Counted from the first letter of the stretch, positions 7,935-17,093 are shown. The stretch is DNA of 33,469 nt from Bacteroidota bacterium (GCA_022562895.1 JADFOK010000028.1:1-33469); one strand, 5' to 3'. A program made the numbers and translations. The notes: a model not told the origin generated them from the letters alone.

Positions 7935-9209
7935 TTAATCATTAAACAAAGGTCTTCCTGACATCATTTGGTAAACCTTCTCGGTTATAGTCACAAATTT
8001 TTTGCCTTCCTCAAAATTTGTGATTACCTCATCGATCAATTCTACAATTTGCAGCATTTCATTTTCTTTAAGACCTCGTGTTGTTACTGCAGGAGTTCCT
8101 ATTCGTATACCACTGGTAATAAAAGGAGATTTATCATCAAAGGGAACCATGTTTTTATTTACTGTTATATTGGCGCTACCTAAAGCCTCTTCAGCTTGTT
8201 TTCCGGTAATATTTTTGTTTCGAAGATCAATCAACATCATATGGTTATCTGTTCCACCGGAGATTACTTTATAGCCTTTATCCATAAAAGCCTTTGCCAT
8301 CACAGCGGCATTCTTCTTTACCTGGACCATATAATGTAAAAAGTCATCGCTAAGCGCTTCTTCAAATGCAATGGCCTTGGCAGCGATGATGTGTTCTAAT
8401 GGACCCCCTTGATTTCCGGGAAATATCCCACTGTTAAGTAATGCAGACATTTTTTTAAGTTTACCGTTCTTAAGAGTTAATCCAAATGGGTTATCAAAAT
8501 CTTTTCCCATCAAAATCATTCCTCCACGTGGCCCTCGAAGTGTTTTATGGGTGGTAGTGGTTATTATATGACAATGTGGAACGGGATCACTTATTATTCC
8601 CTTAGCTATTAAACCGGCTGGGTGAGCTATATCTGCCATTAAAATGGCACCAACTTTATCGGCTATTTCTCTGAAACGCTTATAATCAAATTCCCTTGAA
8701 TAGGCTGATGCTCCGGCAATGATCATTTTTGGCCTCTCTCGAAGTGCAATTTCTTCAACGGCCTCGTAATCAATCCTTCCTGTATCGTTATCCACTCCAT
8801 AAAAAACAGGATTGTATAATTTTCCTGAAAAATTAACCGGCGAACCGTGAGTGAGGTGTCCTCCATGGGATAAATCAAAACCTAAAAAAATATCACCGGG
8901 GTTTAGACAAGCTGCATAAACAGCTGTATTCGCTTGAGAACCACTGTGAGGTTGTACGTTTACGTATTCAGCACCAAAAAGTGTTTTGGCTCTGTCAATT
9001 GCTAATTGTTCAACTTCATCAACCACTTCGCAACCTCCATAATAACGCTTTCCAGGATATCCTTCGGCATACTTATTTGTTAAAACAGATCCGGCTGCTT
9101 CAAGTACTTGATCGCTTACAAAATTCTCGGAAGCAATGAGTTCCAGCCCGTTTAATTGACGTTGTTCTTCGTCTTCAATGAGCTCAAAAACCTGTTCGTC
9201 TCGCTTCAT
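7935..9209 (-). CDS. glyA: Serine hydroxymethyltransferase
   Basis: This PLP enzyme converts serine and tetrahydrofolate to glycine and 5,10-methylene-THF in the cytosol, the main one-carbon source. At 424 aa it compares with 417 aa in E. coli. Visible family motifs are '[12 protein letters not shown]' near the N-terminus, '[17 protein letters not shown]', '[15 protein letters not shown]', '[11 protein letters not shown]' (Asp193 and His196 hold PLP) and '[14 protein letters not shown]', in which Lys222 forms the PLP Schiff base. All key residues are present. It is divergently transcribed from fahA with about 100 bp between start codons. A TATTTTTG element (9242-9235, minus strand) lies 26 bp upstream of the ATG. 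No strong terminator follows; only an AT-only hairpin sits near 7900-7919. Confidence 0.98.
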   Translation of the reverse strand: MKRDEQVFELIEDEEQRQLNGLELIASENFVSDQVLEAAGSVLTNKYAEGYPGKRYYGGCEVVDEVEQLAIDRAKTLFGAEYVNVQPHSGSQANTAVYAACLNPGDIFLGFDLSHGGHLTHGSPVNFSGKLYNPVFYGVDNDTGRIDYEAVEEIALRERPKMIIAGASAYSREFDYKRFREIADKVGAILMADIAHPAGLIAKGIISDPVPHCHIITTTTHKTLRGPRGGMILMGKDFDNPFGLTLKNGKLKKMSALLNSGIFPGNQGGPLEHIIAAKAIAFEEALSDDFLHYMVQVKKNAAVMAKAFMDKGYKVISGGTDNHMMLIDLRNKNITGKQAEEALGSANITVNKNMVPFDDKSPFITSGIRIGTPAVTTRGLKENEMLQIVELIDEVITNFEEGKKFVTITEKVYQMMSGRPLFND

Positions 9210-9234
9210 AAAAATAATTTGGAAAATTAAAAAT

Positions 9235-9242
9235 CAAAAATA
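9235..9242 (-). promoter_or_regulatory. Candidate -7 element of glyA
   Basis: The minus strand reads TATTTTTG, a full match to TAnnTTTG, 26 bases upstream of the glyA ATG. No TTG triplet sits at the expected -33 position, and T-rich background makes chance matches likely. Confidence 0.35.
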
Positions 9243-9274
9243 CAAAAAGCATTCAGTTACTTTAACTTATATTA

Positions 9275-9282
9275 TATATTTG
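9275..9282 (+). promoter_or_regulatory. Candidate -7 element of fahA
   Basis: TATATTTG matches the Bacteroidota TAnnTTTG -7 consensus. Transcription would start near 9286-9290. That places the in-frame ATG at 9283 upstream of the transcript start and favours ATG 9313 as the true start of fahA. The -33 region (GTTA near 9256) is a poor match. Confidence 0.45.
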
Positions 9283-9312
9283 ATGAATATTTTGCTAAAT
9301 TTAAAAAAACCT

Positions 9313-10590
9313 ATGCCTTTTACCGCTAATGATCCAAAAAGAAAAACTTGGCTGAATACCCCAGCCGAGACTGACTTTCCAATACAAAACATTCCGTTTG
9401 GCGTGTTTTTAACCCGAGACGATATAATAACCATCGGCACTCGAATTGGTGACTATGCTATAGATCTTGGTGCATTACACCAACTTGGATATTTTAAGGA
9501 TATTGATCTTACAGACGATATTTTTCTGCAGGACACATTAAATGATTTTATAAGCGACGGGAGAAAAACTTGGCGCCTTGTTAGAAATAGAATTTCTGAT
9601 ATTTTTTTAAAGGACAACCCCACGCTTCGTGATAATTTAGAACACAGAAGTAATATATTGTTTGATATAGAAGAAACAGAAATGCAACTTCCAGTAAATG
9701 TAGGGGATTATACCGATTTTTATGCTAGCAAAGAACACGCTACAAATGTTGGATCATTATTTAGAGGTCCTGAAAATGCACTGTTACCAAACTGGTTACA
9801 TATTCCCATTGGATACCATGGAAGGAGTTCTTCGATCATACCTTCGGGGACACCCATAAGAAGACCTATAGGCCAAAGTAAACCAGGTGATGATGGTATT
9901 CCAGGATTTGGACCTTCAAAATTATTAGATTTTGAATTGGAAATGGCATTTATCACTACCGATACAAACGATCTTGGAAAACGTGTAACAATAGACGAAG
10001 CTGAAGATTATATTTTTGGCTTGGTACTCTTTAATGATTGGAGTGCACGAGATATACAAGCCTGGGAATACGTTCCTCTTGGACCTTTTTTAGGAAAAAG
10101 TTTTGCTTCAACTATTTCAACTTGGATTGTGACTTTAGATGCTCTTGAACCGTTCAGAATTCAAGGCCCTAAGCAAGATCCTACCCCCTTACCGTATTTA
10201 CAACAAGGAAAAAATAAAAATTTCGATATCAAAATGCAAGTAGCTATTCAACCTGAAAATGATGTAGTAACCGTAGTGTCTAATTCAAATTTTAAATATA
10301 TGTACTGGTCTATGGCTCAACAATTAACGCATCATACCGTAAACGGATGCAATGTACGTTCTGGAGACATGATGGGAAGTGGAACCATATCAGGGCCTAC
10401 AAAAGACTCTTATGGATCAATGCTCGAGTTGTCTTGGAGAGGTCAAAATCCAGTTTATTTAAAAAATGGTGTAGAACGAAAGTTTATAAATGATTATGAT
10501 ACCGTAATTATGAGGGCGTTCGGTGAAAAAGACGGATTGAGGATTGGCTTTGGGGAATGTAGTGGGAAAGTACTTCCTGCTAAAGAATAA
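9313..10590 (+). CDS. fahA: Fumarylacetoacetase
   Basis: This is the last enzyme of tyrosine/homogentisate breakdown; it hydrolyses fumarylacetoacetate to fumarate and acetoacetate. From ATG 9313 ('MPFTANDPKRKTWLNTPAETDFPIQNIPFGVF') it has 425 aa, close to the usual 415-430. It shows 'DYTDFYASKEHATNVG' (metal-binding Asp and catalytic His region), 'PIGYHGRSSSIIPSGTPIRRP', 'KLLDFELEMAFI' (metal-binding Glu pair), 'FNDWSARDIQAWEYVPLGPFLGKSF' (metal Asp) and 'GDMMGSGTISGP'. Longer in-frame starts exist at 9283 and further up inside glyA's antisense, but a -7 element at 9275-9282 argues against them. It is divergent from glyA. No other tyrosine-degradation gene (hppD, hmgA) is in the window. Confidence 0.96.
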   Translation: MPFTANDPKRKTWLNTPAETDFPIQNIPFGVFLTRDDIITIGTRIGDYAIDLGALHQLGYFKDIDLTDDIFLQDTLNDFISDGRKTWRLVRNRISDIFLKDNPTLRDNLEHRSNILFDIEETEMQLPVNVGDYTDFYASKEHATNVGSLFRGPENALLPNWLHIPIGYHGRSSSIIPSGTPIRRPIGQSKPGDDGIPGFGPSKLLDFELEMAFITTDTNDLGKRVTIDEAEDYIFGLVLFNDWSARDIQAWEYVPLGPFLGKSFASTISTWIVTLDALEPFRIQGPKQDPTPLPYLQQGKNKNFDIKMQVAIQPENDVVTVVSNSNFKYMYWSMAQQLTHHTVNGCNVRSGDMMGSGTISGPTKDSYGSMLELSWRGQNPVYLKNGVERKFINDYDTVIMRAFGEKDGLRIGFGECSGKVLPAKE

Positions 10591-10650
10591 TACTGATCTA
10601 TAATTTGGCACTACTATTGTATTTTATACTATAATCAAATCATATTTACA

Positions 10651-11835
10651 ATGAAAAAATTAATTACATTAATTCTGTTAGGACTAATCATAGTTAGCTG
10701 CAATAGTGTAAAAAGAAATCAGAAGTTTATAGCTAGGGGGGAATATGATAGAGCTATAGAATTTGCTATAAAGAAACTTGAAAAAGATAAAACCTCTTCA
10801 AAAAGTGATGCTCATATAATTTTATTGGAAGATGCTTTTAAAAAAGCCGTACAAGAAGATATTCGTCGCATTAATTTTTTTAAAAAAGAAAACAATCCTG
10901 ACGCTTCCCGAAATATCTATTATCTATATCGAGGCCTTATAGAAAGACAATACCACCTTCGTCCTATACTCCCCTTATATAGTATTTCTTTAGGTAGAAA
11001 TGCTAAATTTAAATTGGTAGATTACAGCGATAAAATTATTGAAGCCAAACAGAAATTTTTAACTTATTTATATGATATTGGAAAACGGTATATGAACTTT
11101 GATAAAACCCTAGAATACAGAAAAGCTTATACAATATATTGTGAATTAACAGACATTCAATCCAATTACAAAGATAGCAAGGAGCTATTGAATGATGCTC
11201 ATTTTTATGGAACCGATTTTATTTTTGTAACAATTAAGAATCAAAGTTTTCAAATAATTCCCTATAGTCTGGAAAGAGAATTACTAAATTTTAACACCTA
11301 TGGTTTAGATGATTTTTGGACCGAATATCATAGTAAAAAGGAACATGATATTAATTATAACTTTGGGATCATATTAAATTTTAGATCGATAGAATTTTCT
11401 CCTGAACGAATTTCAGAAAGAGAATACATTCGTAAAAAAAGCATTAAGGATGGTTGGGAATATAAGCGTGACAGATATGGTAATTTAATTTTGGATGAGG
11501 ACGGGAAACGAATAAAGATTGACAAATTCAAGATAGTAACAGCAGTCTTACTTGAAACTATTCAAACTAAATCTGTTTTTATTGCTGCTATAGTTCAATA
11601 TCTGGATTTACAAAAAGAAAGGGAAATCAATTACCATCCTTTAGAAAGCGAATTCTTCTTTGAAAACATATATGCCTCCTATCGTGGTGATGAACGAGCA
11701 TTAACAACTGAAGATAAAGAATTAATAAACAACCATTTTATTTCTTATCCCAATAACGCACAAATATTACTGGATGCAGGGGAAGATGTGAAATTACAAC
11801 TGAAAGAAATTCTGAAAGGGAATTCGTTTAGATAA
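10651..11835 (+). CDS. Putative lipoprotein of unknown function, helical N-terminal half
   Basis: The 394 aa product starts 'MKKLITLILLGLIIVSC', a standard lipoprotein signal with the lipid-accepting Cys at 17 (lipobox I-V-S-C). Residues 20-180 are rich in Lys/Glu/Tyr and look helical and TPR-like ('RGEYDRAIEFAIKKLEKD', 'ALEYRKAYTIYCELTDIQ'-type repeats). The second half ('FIFVTIKNQSFQIIPYSLERELLNFNTYGLDDFW', 'YNFGIILNFRSIEFSPERISEREY') looks like a beta-rich domain. I do not recognise a named family. It lies 60 bp after fahA on the same strand and 180 bp before clpB. Its place between a catabolic gene and a chaperone gives no clear functional hint. It is probably anchored in the periplasm or outer membrane. 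Confidence 0.75.
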   Translation: MKKLITLILLGLIIVSCNSVKRNQKFIARGEYDRAIEFAIKKLEKDKTSSKSDAHIILLEDAFKKAVQEDIRRINFFKKENNPDASRNIYYLYRGLIERQYHLRPILPLYSISLGRNAKFKLVDYSDKIIEAKQKFLTYLYDIGKRYMNFDKTLEYRKAYTIYCELTDIQSNYKDSKELLNDAHFYGTDFIFVTIKNQSFQIIPYSLERELLNFNTYGLDDFWTEYHSKKEHDINYNFGIILNFRSIEFSPERISEREYIRKKSIKDGWEYKRDRYGNLILDEDGKRIKIDKFKIVTAVLLETIQTKSVFIAAIVQYLDLQKEREINYHPLESEFFFENIYASYRGDERALTTEDKELINNHFISYPNNAQILLDAGEDVKLQLKEILKGNSFR

Positions 11836-11917
11836 AATTCAAACAATTGTTTTTAATTTTTTGCAAACTTAACAAATACTCTTCAAGCAAATTACTTAAA
11901 ATAAATTATTTTAAATT

Positions 11918-11963
11918 AGACATTTTGTCTTATTAAATCTCTAATAATCAGTCATTTTGTCTT
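11918..11963 (+). promoter_or_regulatory. Two copies of a CATTTTGTCTT motif upstream of clpB
   Basis: CATTTTGTCTT occurs at 11921-11931 and again at 11953-11963, 32 bases apart (about three helical turns). With flanks, the first copy is a perfect inverted repeat, AGACA-TTT-TGTCT (11918-11930). The second (AGTCA-TTT-TGTCT, 11950-11962) has one mismatch. Placement 50-100 bases before a heat-shock chaperone gene suggests an operator pair for a stress regulator. This is inference; the regulator is not known from this window. Confidence 0.45.
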
Positions 11964-12014
11964 TATTCCTATTTGGCTTAATAGTTGAATATTGATCTTA
12001 AAAACAGATACGGT

Positions 12015-14618
12015 ATGAACTTTAACAATTATACAATAAAATCACAAGAAACCATTCAGCGAGCACAAGAACTTGCCCAAAGTTTAGGGCATCAGCAAAT
12101 TGAAAATGAACATATTTTTAAAGCCATTATTTTGGTTGATGAAAATGTAACTCCTTTCATATTAAAAAAACTCAATGTGAATCTGGAGATACTAAAACAA
12201 ATACTTGACAAACAACTTGAAAGTTTTCCCAAAGTATCCGGTGGAGATATAATGCTCTCACAAGAAGCAGGAAAAACAGTTAACGAAGCTAGTATTATTG
12301 CCAAAAAAATGAAAGATGAATATGTTTCGATCGAACATTTGATATTAGCAATATTTAAATCTAAAAGTGCCATTGCCCAAAGTCTGAAAGACCAAGGGGT
12401 AACTGAAAAAGAATTAAAATCTGCTATCGAAGAATTACGAAAAGGAAGTCGGGTCACTTCACAAAGTGTAGAAGGCACCTACAATTCTTTAAATAAATAT
12501 GCTCGAAATTTAAACCAACTCGCTAGTGAGGGAAAATTAGATCCAGTTATAGGACGAAATGATGAAATTCGCAGAATATTACAAATCCTTTCTAGACGTA
12601 CCAAAAACAATCCAATGTTGGTTGGTGAGCCCGGGACAGGAAAGACTGCAATCGTAGAAGGTTTAGCTCATCGTATTATCGCTGGAGATATTCCTGACAA
12701 CCTAAAAGATAAACAAATATTTTCCTTAGACATGGGATCACTTATAGCTGGTGCCAAGTTTAAAGGTGAATTTGAAGAACGTCTTAAATCCGTTATTAAA
12801 GAAGTTACCAATAGCGATGGTAAAATAGTATTGTTTATTGATGAGATACATACCCTAGTGGGAGCCGGTGGTGGACAGGGGGCTATGGATGCTGCAAACA
12901 TATTAAAACCTGCATTGTCAAGAGGTGAGCTTCGTGCAATTGGAGCAACTACACTTGATGAATATCAAAAATATTTTGAAAAAGACAAGGCTTTAGAACG
13001 CAGATTCCAAATAGTAAAGGTAGATGAACCCGATACGGAAAGTGCAATTTCAATTCTTCGGGGAATAAAAGAGAAGTATGAAACTCATCATAAAGTTAGA
13101 ATTAAGGATGAAGCGATAATTGCTGCTGTTGAACTTTCACAACGTTACATTACCAATCGTTTTTTACCCGATAAGGCAATTGATTTAATGGATGAAGCTT
13201 CTGCAAAACTTCGGATGGAGATCAACTCCAAACCTGAAGAACTTGATATATTAGATAGAAAAGTGATGCAGCTAGAAATTGAAATTGAAGCCATTAAACG
13301 TGAAAAAGATGAAGTAAAACTGAAATCCTTACGTGCAGATCTAGCAAATCTTAAAGAAGATCGAAACGATCTTAATGCAAAGTGGAAAAGTGAAAAAGAA
13401 GTGGTTGATAATATTCAGAATACTAAAAAAGAAATTGAAGATTATAAACTTGAAGCTGAACGGGCTGAAAGAGATGGAGATTTTGGTCGTGTCGCTGAAT
13501 TACGCTACGGAAAGATAAAGGAAGCTAATAAAAAACTTATTGGATTTGAAAAACAATTATCCGAAAACCAAGAAGGAGATTCTTTGATTAAAGAAGAAGT
13601 AACAAACGAAGATATTGCCGAGGTTGTTGCAAAATGGACAGGTATTCCAGTTACTAAAATGCTGCAAAGTGATAAGGAAAAACTCCTTAATCTTGAAAAG
13701 GAACTACACAAACGAGTGGTTGGTCAGGATGAGGCTATAATTGCTGTGAGCGATGCCATACGCCGAAGTCGTGCAGGATTACAAGATGAAAGGAAACCCA
13801 TAGGGACCTTTTTGTTTTTAGGAACCACAGGAGTTGGTAAAACAGAATTAGCAAAGGCATTGGCCGAATATATGTTTGGTGATGAAAATGCTTTGACACG
13901 TATCGATATGAGTGAATATCAGGAAAGTCACAGTGTGAGTAGATTAGTGGGTGCTCCTCCAGGATACATAGGCTATGATGAAGGCGGACAATTAACGGAA
14001 GCTGTTAGAAGAAAACCATATTCAGTTATATTGCTGGACGAAATTGAAAAAGCGCACCCAGATACTTTCAATATTTTATTACAGGTATTGGACGAGGGTA
14101 GATTAACAGATAGTAAAGGTCGCGTGGCAGATTTTAAAAATACCGTTATTATTATGACAAGTAACCTGGGTAGTCACATAATACAAGAGAAGTTTGATGC
14201 GGTGAAAGACATGGATACGGTAATGGAAAGTAGTAAAATTGAAGTTCTAGGACTGTTAAAACAAACTATACGCCCTGAGTTTTTAAATAGAATTGACGAT
14301 ATAATTATGTTTACGCCACTTTCTGAAAGTGACATAAAACAAATTGTTGGACTTCAACTAAAAGGAGTTAGTAAAATGTTAACGAAACAGAATATAATTC
14401 TAGATGCAACTGAAGAAGCGATTAACTATTTAGCTGAAAAAGGCTTCGAGCCTCAGTATGGAGCTAGACCGGTAAAAAGAGTGATTCAAAAAGAAGTTCT
14501 TAACAAACTTTCCAAGGAAATACTTTCAGGTAAAATACATACAGATAGTATTATCTTATTGGATAGTTTTAATGATACGCTTGTATTTAGAAATGAAAAT
14601 GAATTGATTAACAGCTAA
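12015..14618 (+). CDS. clpB: ATP-dependent protein disaggregase ClpB
   Basis: This Hsp100 AAA+ unfoldase works with DnaK/DnaJ/GrpE to pull proteins out of aggregates in the cytosol. From ATG 12015 ('MNFNNYTIKSQETIQRAQELAQ') it has 867 aa, the normal size (E. coli 857). A longer frame from 11985 would add ten atypical residues. In order: Clp-N repeats (about 5-145), AAA1 with Walker A 'GEPGTGKT' (204-211) and Walker B 'IVLFIDEIHTLVGAG', the coiled-coil M domain (about 405-520) that marks ClpB rather than ClpA/ClpC, AAA2 with 'GTTGVGKT' (603-610) and 'VILLDEIEKAHPD', then the C-terminal D2-small domain. The pore-loop tyrosine lies in 'GAKFKGEFEERLK' context and in 'GAPPGYIGYDEGG'. It is probably heat-induced (see upstream repeats) and is followed by a strong terminator. 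Confidence 0.97.
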   Translation: MNFNNYTIKSQETIQRAQELAQSLGHQQIENEHIFKAIILVDENVTPFILKKLNVNLEILKQILDKQLESFPKVSGGDIMLSQEAGKTVNEASIIAKKMKDEYVSIEHLILAIFKSKSAIAQSLKDQGVTEKELKSAIEELRKGSRVTSQSVEGTYNSLNKYARNLNQLASEGKLDPVIGRNDEIRRILQILSRRTKNNPMLVGEPGTGKTAIVEGLAHRIIAGDIPDNLKDKQIFSLDMGSLIAGAKFKGEFEERLKSVIKEVTNSDGKIVLFIDEIHTLVGAGGGQGAMDAANILKPALSRGELRAIGATTLDEYQKYFEKDKALERRFQIVKVDEPDTESAISILRGIKEKYETHHKVRIKDEAIIAAVELSQRYITNRFLPDKAIDLMDEASAKLRMEINSKPEELDILDRKVMQLEIEIEAIKREKDEVKLKSLRADLANLKEDRNDLNAKWKSEKEVVDNIQNTKKEIEDYKLEAERAERDGDFGRVAELRYGKIKEANKKLIGFEKQLSENQEGDSLIKEEVTNEDIAEVVAKWTGIPVTKMLQSDKEKLLNLEKELHKRVVGQDEAIIAVSDAIRRSRAGLQDERKPIGTFLFLGTTGVGKTELAKALAEYMFGDENALTRIDMSEYQESHSVSRLVGAPPGYIGYDEGGQLTEAVRRKPYSVILLDEIEKAHPDTFNILLQVLDEGRLTDSKGRVADFKNTVIIMTSNLGSHIIQEKFDAVKDMDTVMESSKIEVLGLLKQTIRPEFLNRIDDIIMFTPLSESDIKQIVGLQLKGVSKMLTKQNIILDATEEAINYLAEKGFEPQYGARPVKRVIQKEVLNKLSKEILSGKIHTDSIILLDSFNDTLVFRNENELINS

Positions 14619-14642
14619 CAATTCAAAAAGGATTGTACAAAA

Positions 14643-14680
14643 ACCACTTGCTATAATATTATATCAAGTGGTTTTTTTTT
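14643..14680 (+). terminator. Rho-independent terminator after clpB
   Basis: The 8-bp stem ACCACTTG (14643-14650) pairs with CAAGTGGT (14665-14672). The enclosed palindrome TATAATATTATA extends the helix past a single mismatch. A T run follows immediately to 14680. It lies 25 bp past the clpB stop. Confidence 0.88.
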
Positions 14681-14698
14681 ATTTTCACAAAAAAAACG

Positions 14699-16438
14699 GT
14701 GTTAAAAATTATTTTAGTAATATTTATTCTCTTTTCTTTTTTTGGTTGCAACGAGTACCCAAAACCCATTTCTGATGACAGGAACAATGATTATGCTTTA
14801 TACGATGAAAGAGGTGATTTCCATCGTTTTTCTTATTATAATAATAGTAAAGCTATAGTATTGTTTGTACAGGGAAATGGTTGTCCTATAGTGAGAAATG
14901 CAATTATTGATTATCATTCTATTATTTTAGATTATTCTGAAACAGGGTTTATTTTTTTTATGATAAACAGCAATATTCAGGATAGTCGTGAAAGTATAAA
15001 TAAAGAATCTATAAATTATGGTTTTAAAATACCTGTTTTAGTGGATTCGGCTCAACTTATTGCAGACGAATTAGATATTAAAATAACTGCAGAGGTAATT
15101 ATACTTCATCCTATTACACGAGAAATTTTATACAGAGGTCCTATAAATGATCGATTGGATTACGAAGTTCAAAAAAACAAACCTAGTGCAACCTATCTAA
15201 GAGATGCATTAGATGCTATTTTAAAGAATAAAAAATTAGAAAGTAGAAAAGAAATGGCACGAGGTTGTAAGGTAACACGACTTTCGTTATTAAACGAGAA
15301 TACTAAGGAAACATATACAAACGACATTGCACCCATATTAGAGAAACAATGTGTTAAATGTCATAATGACGGTGGAATAGCTCCCTGGTCAATGAGTGAC
15401 TATAAAACTATTAAAGGTTGGTCCGCAATGATGAAACAAGTACTGCTAAGTAAGCGCATGCCTCCCTGGAAGGCAGATCCCGAGGTTGGTGAATTTCAAA
15501 ATTCATTTGCCATTGAAGATTCTAATGTTCGAAAAATAATTTCATGGATAGATAATGGTTTAGAATACGGAAAAGGGTTGGATATATTGACTCAAATCCC
15601 CCCTTTACAAGGAGATTGGAAAGAGGGTATACCAGACGAAGTAATTGTTTTAAAAGAAGAAATTATTCCGGCGTCTAAGTTGATACCCTACAGATATCAG
15701 AAGATAACATTAGATTTATCAAGTGATACATGGTTACGAGGGGTCGAAATTAAACCCGGTAATACTAAAGTAGTACATCATATTGTATTGACCAATACCG
15801 ATAAAAATAAGCAAAGTCCCATAACTTCCAGAAAACAAAGGCCTTGGACCGATAATTTTATTGCATTGGCCGGTGGGGCAGATCAAGTAACTTTTTTCCC
15901 CAAAGGAACAGGCGTATTTATTCCACAAGGAACTTCTCTTACCGTTCAAATACATTATACATCCACAGGAAAAATTGAAAAGGATCAAACAAAAATTGGA
16001 TTTTATTACCATAAGGACGTCCCTGAAAAAGAATTCTATGCATTATCACCATCAAATACTGATTTTGAAATTCCCCCTTTTGGTAAAAATATACTTTTAA
16101 CTTCAGAGGATGTTATAAGCAAGGATATAAAAATTTATTATGTTGCGCCGCATATGCATTATCGTGGAAAAAGTATAAAGTTCAAAGTTTTACTACCTAA
16201 TAATAGTATACGTACTATTGTTTCTGTACCCGATTATAATTTTAACTGGCAATGGTTGTATAAATTGAAAGAACCTATTTCAATACCAAAAGGCTCAAAA
16301 ATAATCGTAGAAGGGATATATGATAACACCTATCAAAACCCATTAAATCCAGATCCTACCAAAGAACTGCATTATGGTATTCATAGTACTGATGAAATGT
16401 TAATTGGTTTTTTTAATTATACAATCGAAGAAGATTAA
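14699..16438 (+). CDS. Lipoprotein fusion: redoxin domain, cytochrome c-like CxxCH module, copper type II monooxygenase-like domain
   Basis: This is a 579 aa exported protein starting at GTG 14699: 'MLKIILVIFILFSFFGC' is a lipoprotein signal (Cys17). Residues about 30-180 resemble a redoxin/peroxiredoxin domain ('KAIVLFVQGNGCPIVRNAI') with a single Cys62 and no CxxC pair. Residues 205-290 hold one heme-c site, 'CVKCH' (218-222), and a likely distal axial Met254 in 'KRMPPWKADP', as in planctomycete-type cytochrome c modules. Residues about 310-579 fit the PHM/DBM copper monooxygenase fold. His360-His361 could bind one copper, with His419; His485-x-His487 and Met567 could bind the other, so all six classical ligands appear in order. 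The substrate is unknown; oxidation of a periplasmic or surface substrate with electron supply from the heme is an inference. A TetR regulator follows. Confidence 0.82.
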   Translation: MLKIILVIFILFSFFGCNEYPKPISDDRNNDYALYDERGDFHRFSYYNNSKAIVLFVQGNGCPIVRNAIIDYHSIILDYSETGFIFFMINSNIQDSRESINKESINYGFKIPVLVDSAQLIADELDIKITAEVIILHPITREILYRGPINDRLDYEVQKNKPSATYLRDALDAILKNKKLESRKEMARGCKVTRLSLLNENTKETYTNDIAPILEKQCVKCHNDGGIAPWSMSDYKTIKGWSAMMKQVLLSKRMPPWKADPEVGEFQNSFAIEDSNVRKIISWIDNGLEYGKGLDILTQIPPLQGDWKEGIPDEVIVLKEEIIPASKLIPYRYQKITLDLSSDTWLRGVEIKPGNTKVVHHIVLTNTDKNKQSPITSRKQRPWTDNFIALAGGADQVTFFPKGTGVFIPQGTSLTVQIHYTSTGKIEKDQTKIGFYYHKDVPEKEFYALSPSNTDFEIPPFGKNILLTSEDVISKDIKIYYVAPHMHYRGKSIKFKVLLPNNSIRTIVSVPDYNFNWQWLYKLKEPISIPKGSKIIVEGIYDNTYQNPLNPDPTKELHYGIHSTDEMLIGFFNYTIEED

Positions 16439-16446
16439 CTATATAT

Positions 16447-16470
16447 TATACCTTTTGGTATATTTTTTTT
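16447..16470 (+). promoter_or_regulatory. Palindrome TATACC-TTTT-GGTATA plus T run: terminator or TetR operator
   Basis: A perfect 6-bp inverted repeat with a TTTT spacer (16447-16462) runs straight into eight T (16463-16470). It begins 8 bases after the stop of the fusion gene and ends about 26 bases before the TTG start of the TetR-family gene. The T run suggests a short terminator. The symmetry and position suit autoregulation by the TetR protein. It could be both. Confidence 0.5.
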
Positions 16471-16496
16471 ATATTAGTATTCTAAAAGCAGGTAAT

Positions 16497-17093
16497 TTGT
16501 TAACAAAAGCCGAAAAAACCACAAAGTTTATCATTAAAAAAGTAGCTCCTATTTTTAATCAAAAAGGTTATTCTGCAACTTCTATGGCTGATATTACGAA
16601 GGCAACAGGTCTTACCAAAGGTGCTATTTATGGAAATTTTAAAAATAAAGAAACATTAGCAGTAGAGGCTTTTAACAAAAATGTAAATGATCTGTTAATA
16701 CGTATTGCAGCACATCAAAAACGCAGTAAGTCTCCATTACAAAAACTTTTTTTAATACCAGATTTTTATCGGAATTATTACGAATACAGTAAAAAATTAG
16801 GAGGGTGCCCAATATTAAATGTTGGAGTGGACTCAAAAAATCAAGAAACGGCATTACTTGAGCAAGTAAGAATTATTATAGAAAAAACTCAAAATAATAT
16901 ATCCACCCTTGTGGATTGGGGCAAATCAATTGGCGAAATCAAGGAAAATGTTAATTCTAAGAGTTTTGCCAAGCGTCTTTACAGTCGCATTCAGGGAGCT
17001 ATATTTATGGCCTATACCATGGATGATCCCGATTATTTAATTGAAGCTATGGATGAAATAGATTCGCTTATTAAAACTGAATTAATTGATTAA
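16497..17093 (+). CDS. TetR/AcrR family transcriptional regulator
   Basis: This is a dimeric DNA-binding repressor type. The N-terminal HTH is clear: 'KVAPIFNQKGYSATSMADITKATGLTKGAIYGNFKNKETLAVEAF'. The C-terminal ligand/dimer domain carries 'YYEYSKKLGGCPILNVGVDS', typical of a TetR subgroup with the G-G-C-P motif. I choose TTG 16497 ('LTKAEKTTKFIIKKVAPIF', 198 aa). The only upstream ATG in frame (16404) lies inside the preceding gene and would add an unrelated hydrophobic stretch. The palindrome at 16447-16462 is a candidate operator. The adjacent redox/copper fusion gene is the natural candidate target, but this is guilt by association; the inducing ligand is unknown. Confidence 0.88.
   Translation: MLTKAEKTTKFIIKKVAPIFNQKGYSATSMADITKATGLTKGAIYGNFKNKETLAVEAFNKNVNDLLIRIAAHQKRSKSPLQKLFLIPDFYRNYYEYSKKLGGCPILNVGVDSKNQETALLEQVRIIIEKTQNNISTLVDWGKSIGEIKENVNSKSFAKRLYSRIQGAIFMAYTMDDPDYLIEAMDEIDSLIKTELID

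Noticed and set aside
8002..8274. 90-codon plus-strand open frame inside glyA
   Set aside because: It is the antisense shadow of glyA codons, with no start context or recognisable protein.
12092..12478. 128-codon open frame on the minus strand inside clpB
   Set aside because: It is antisense to a strongly conserved coding region, Ser/Ile-rich with no domain sense, and has no promoter; a shadow of clpB.
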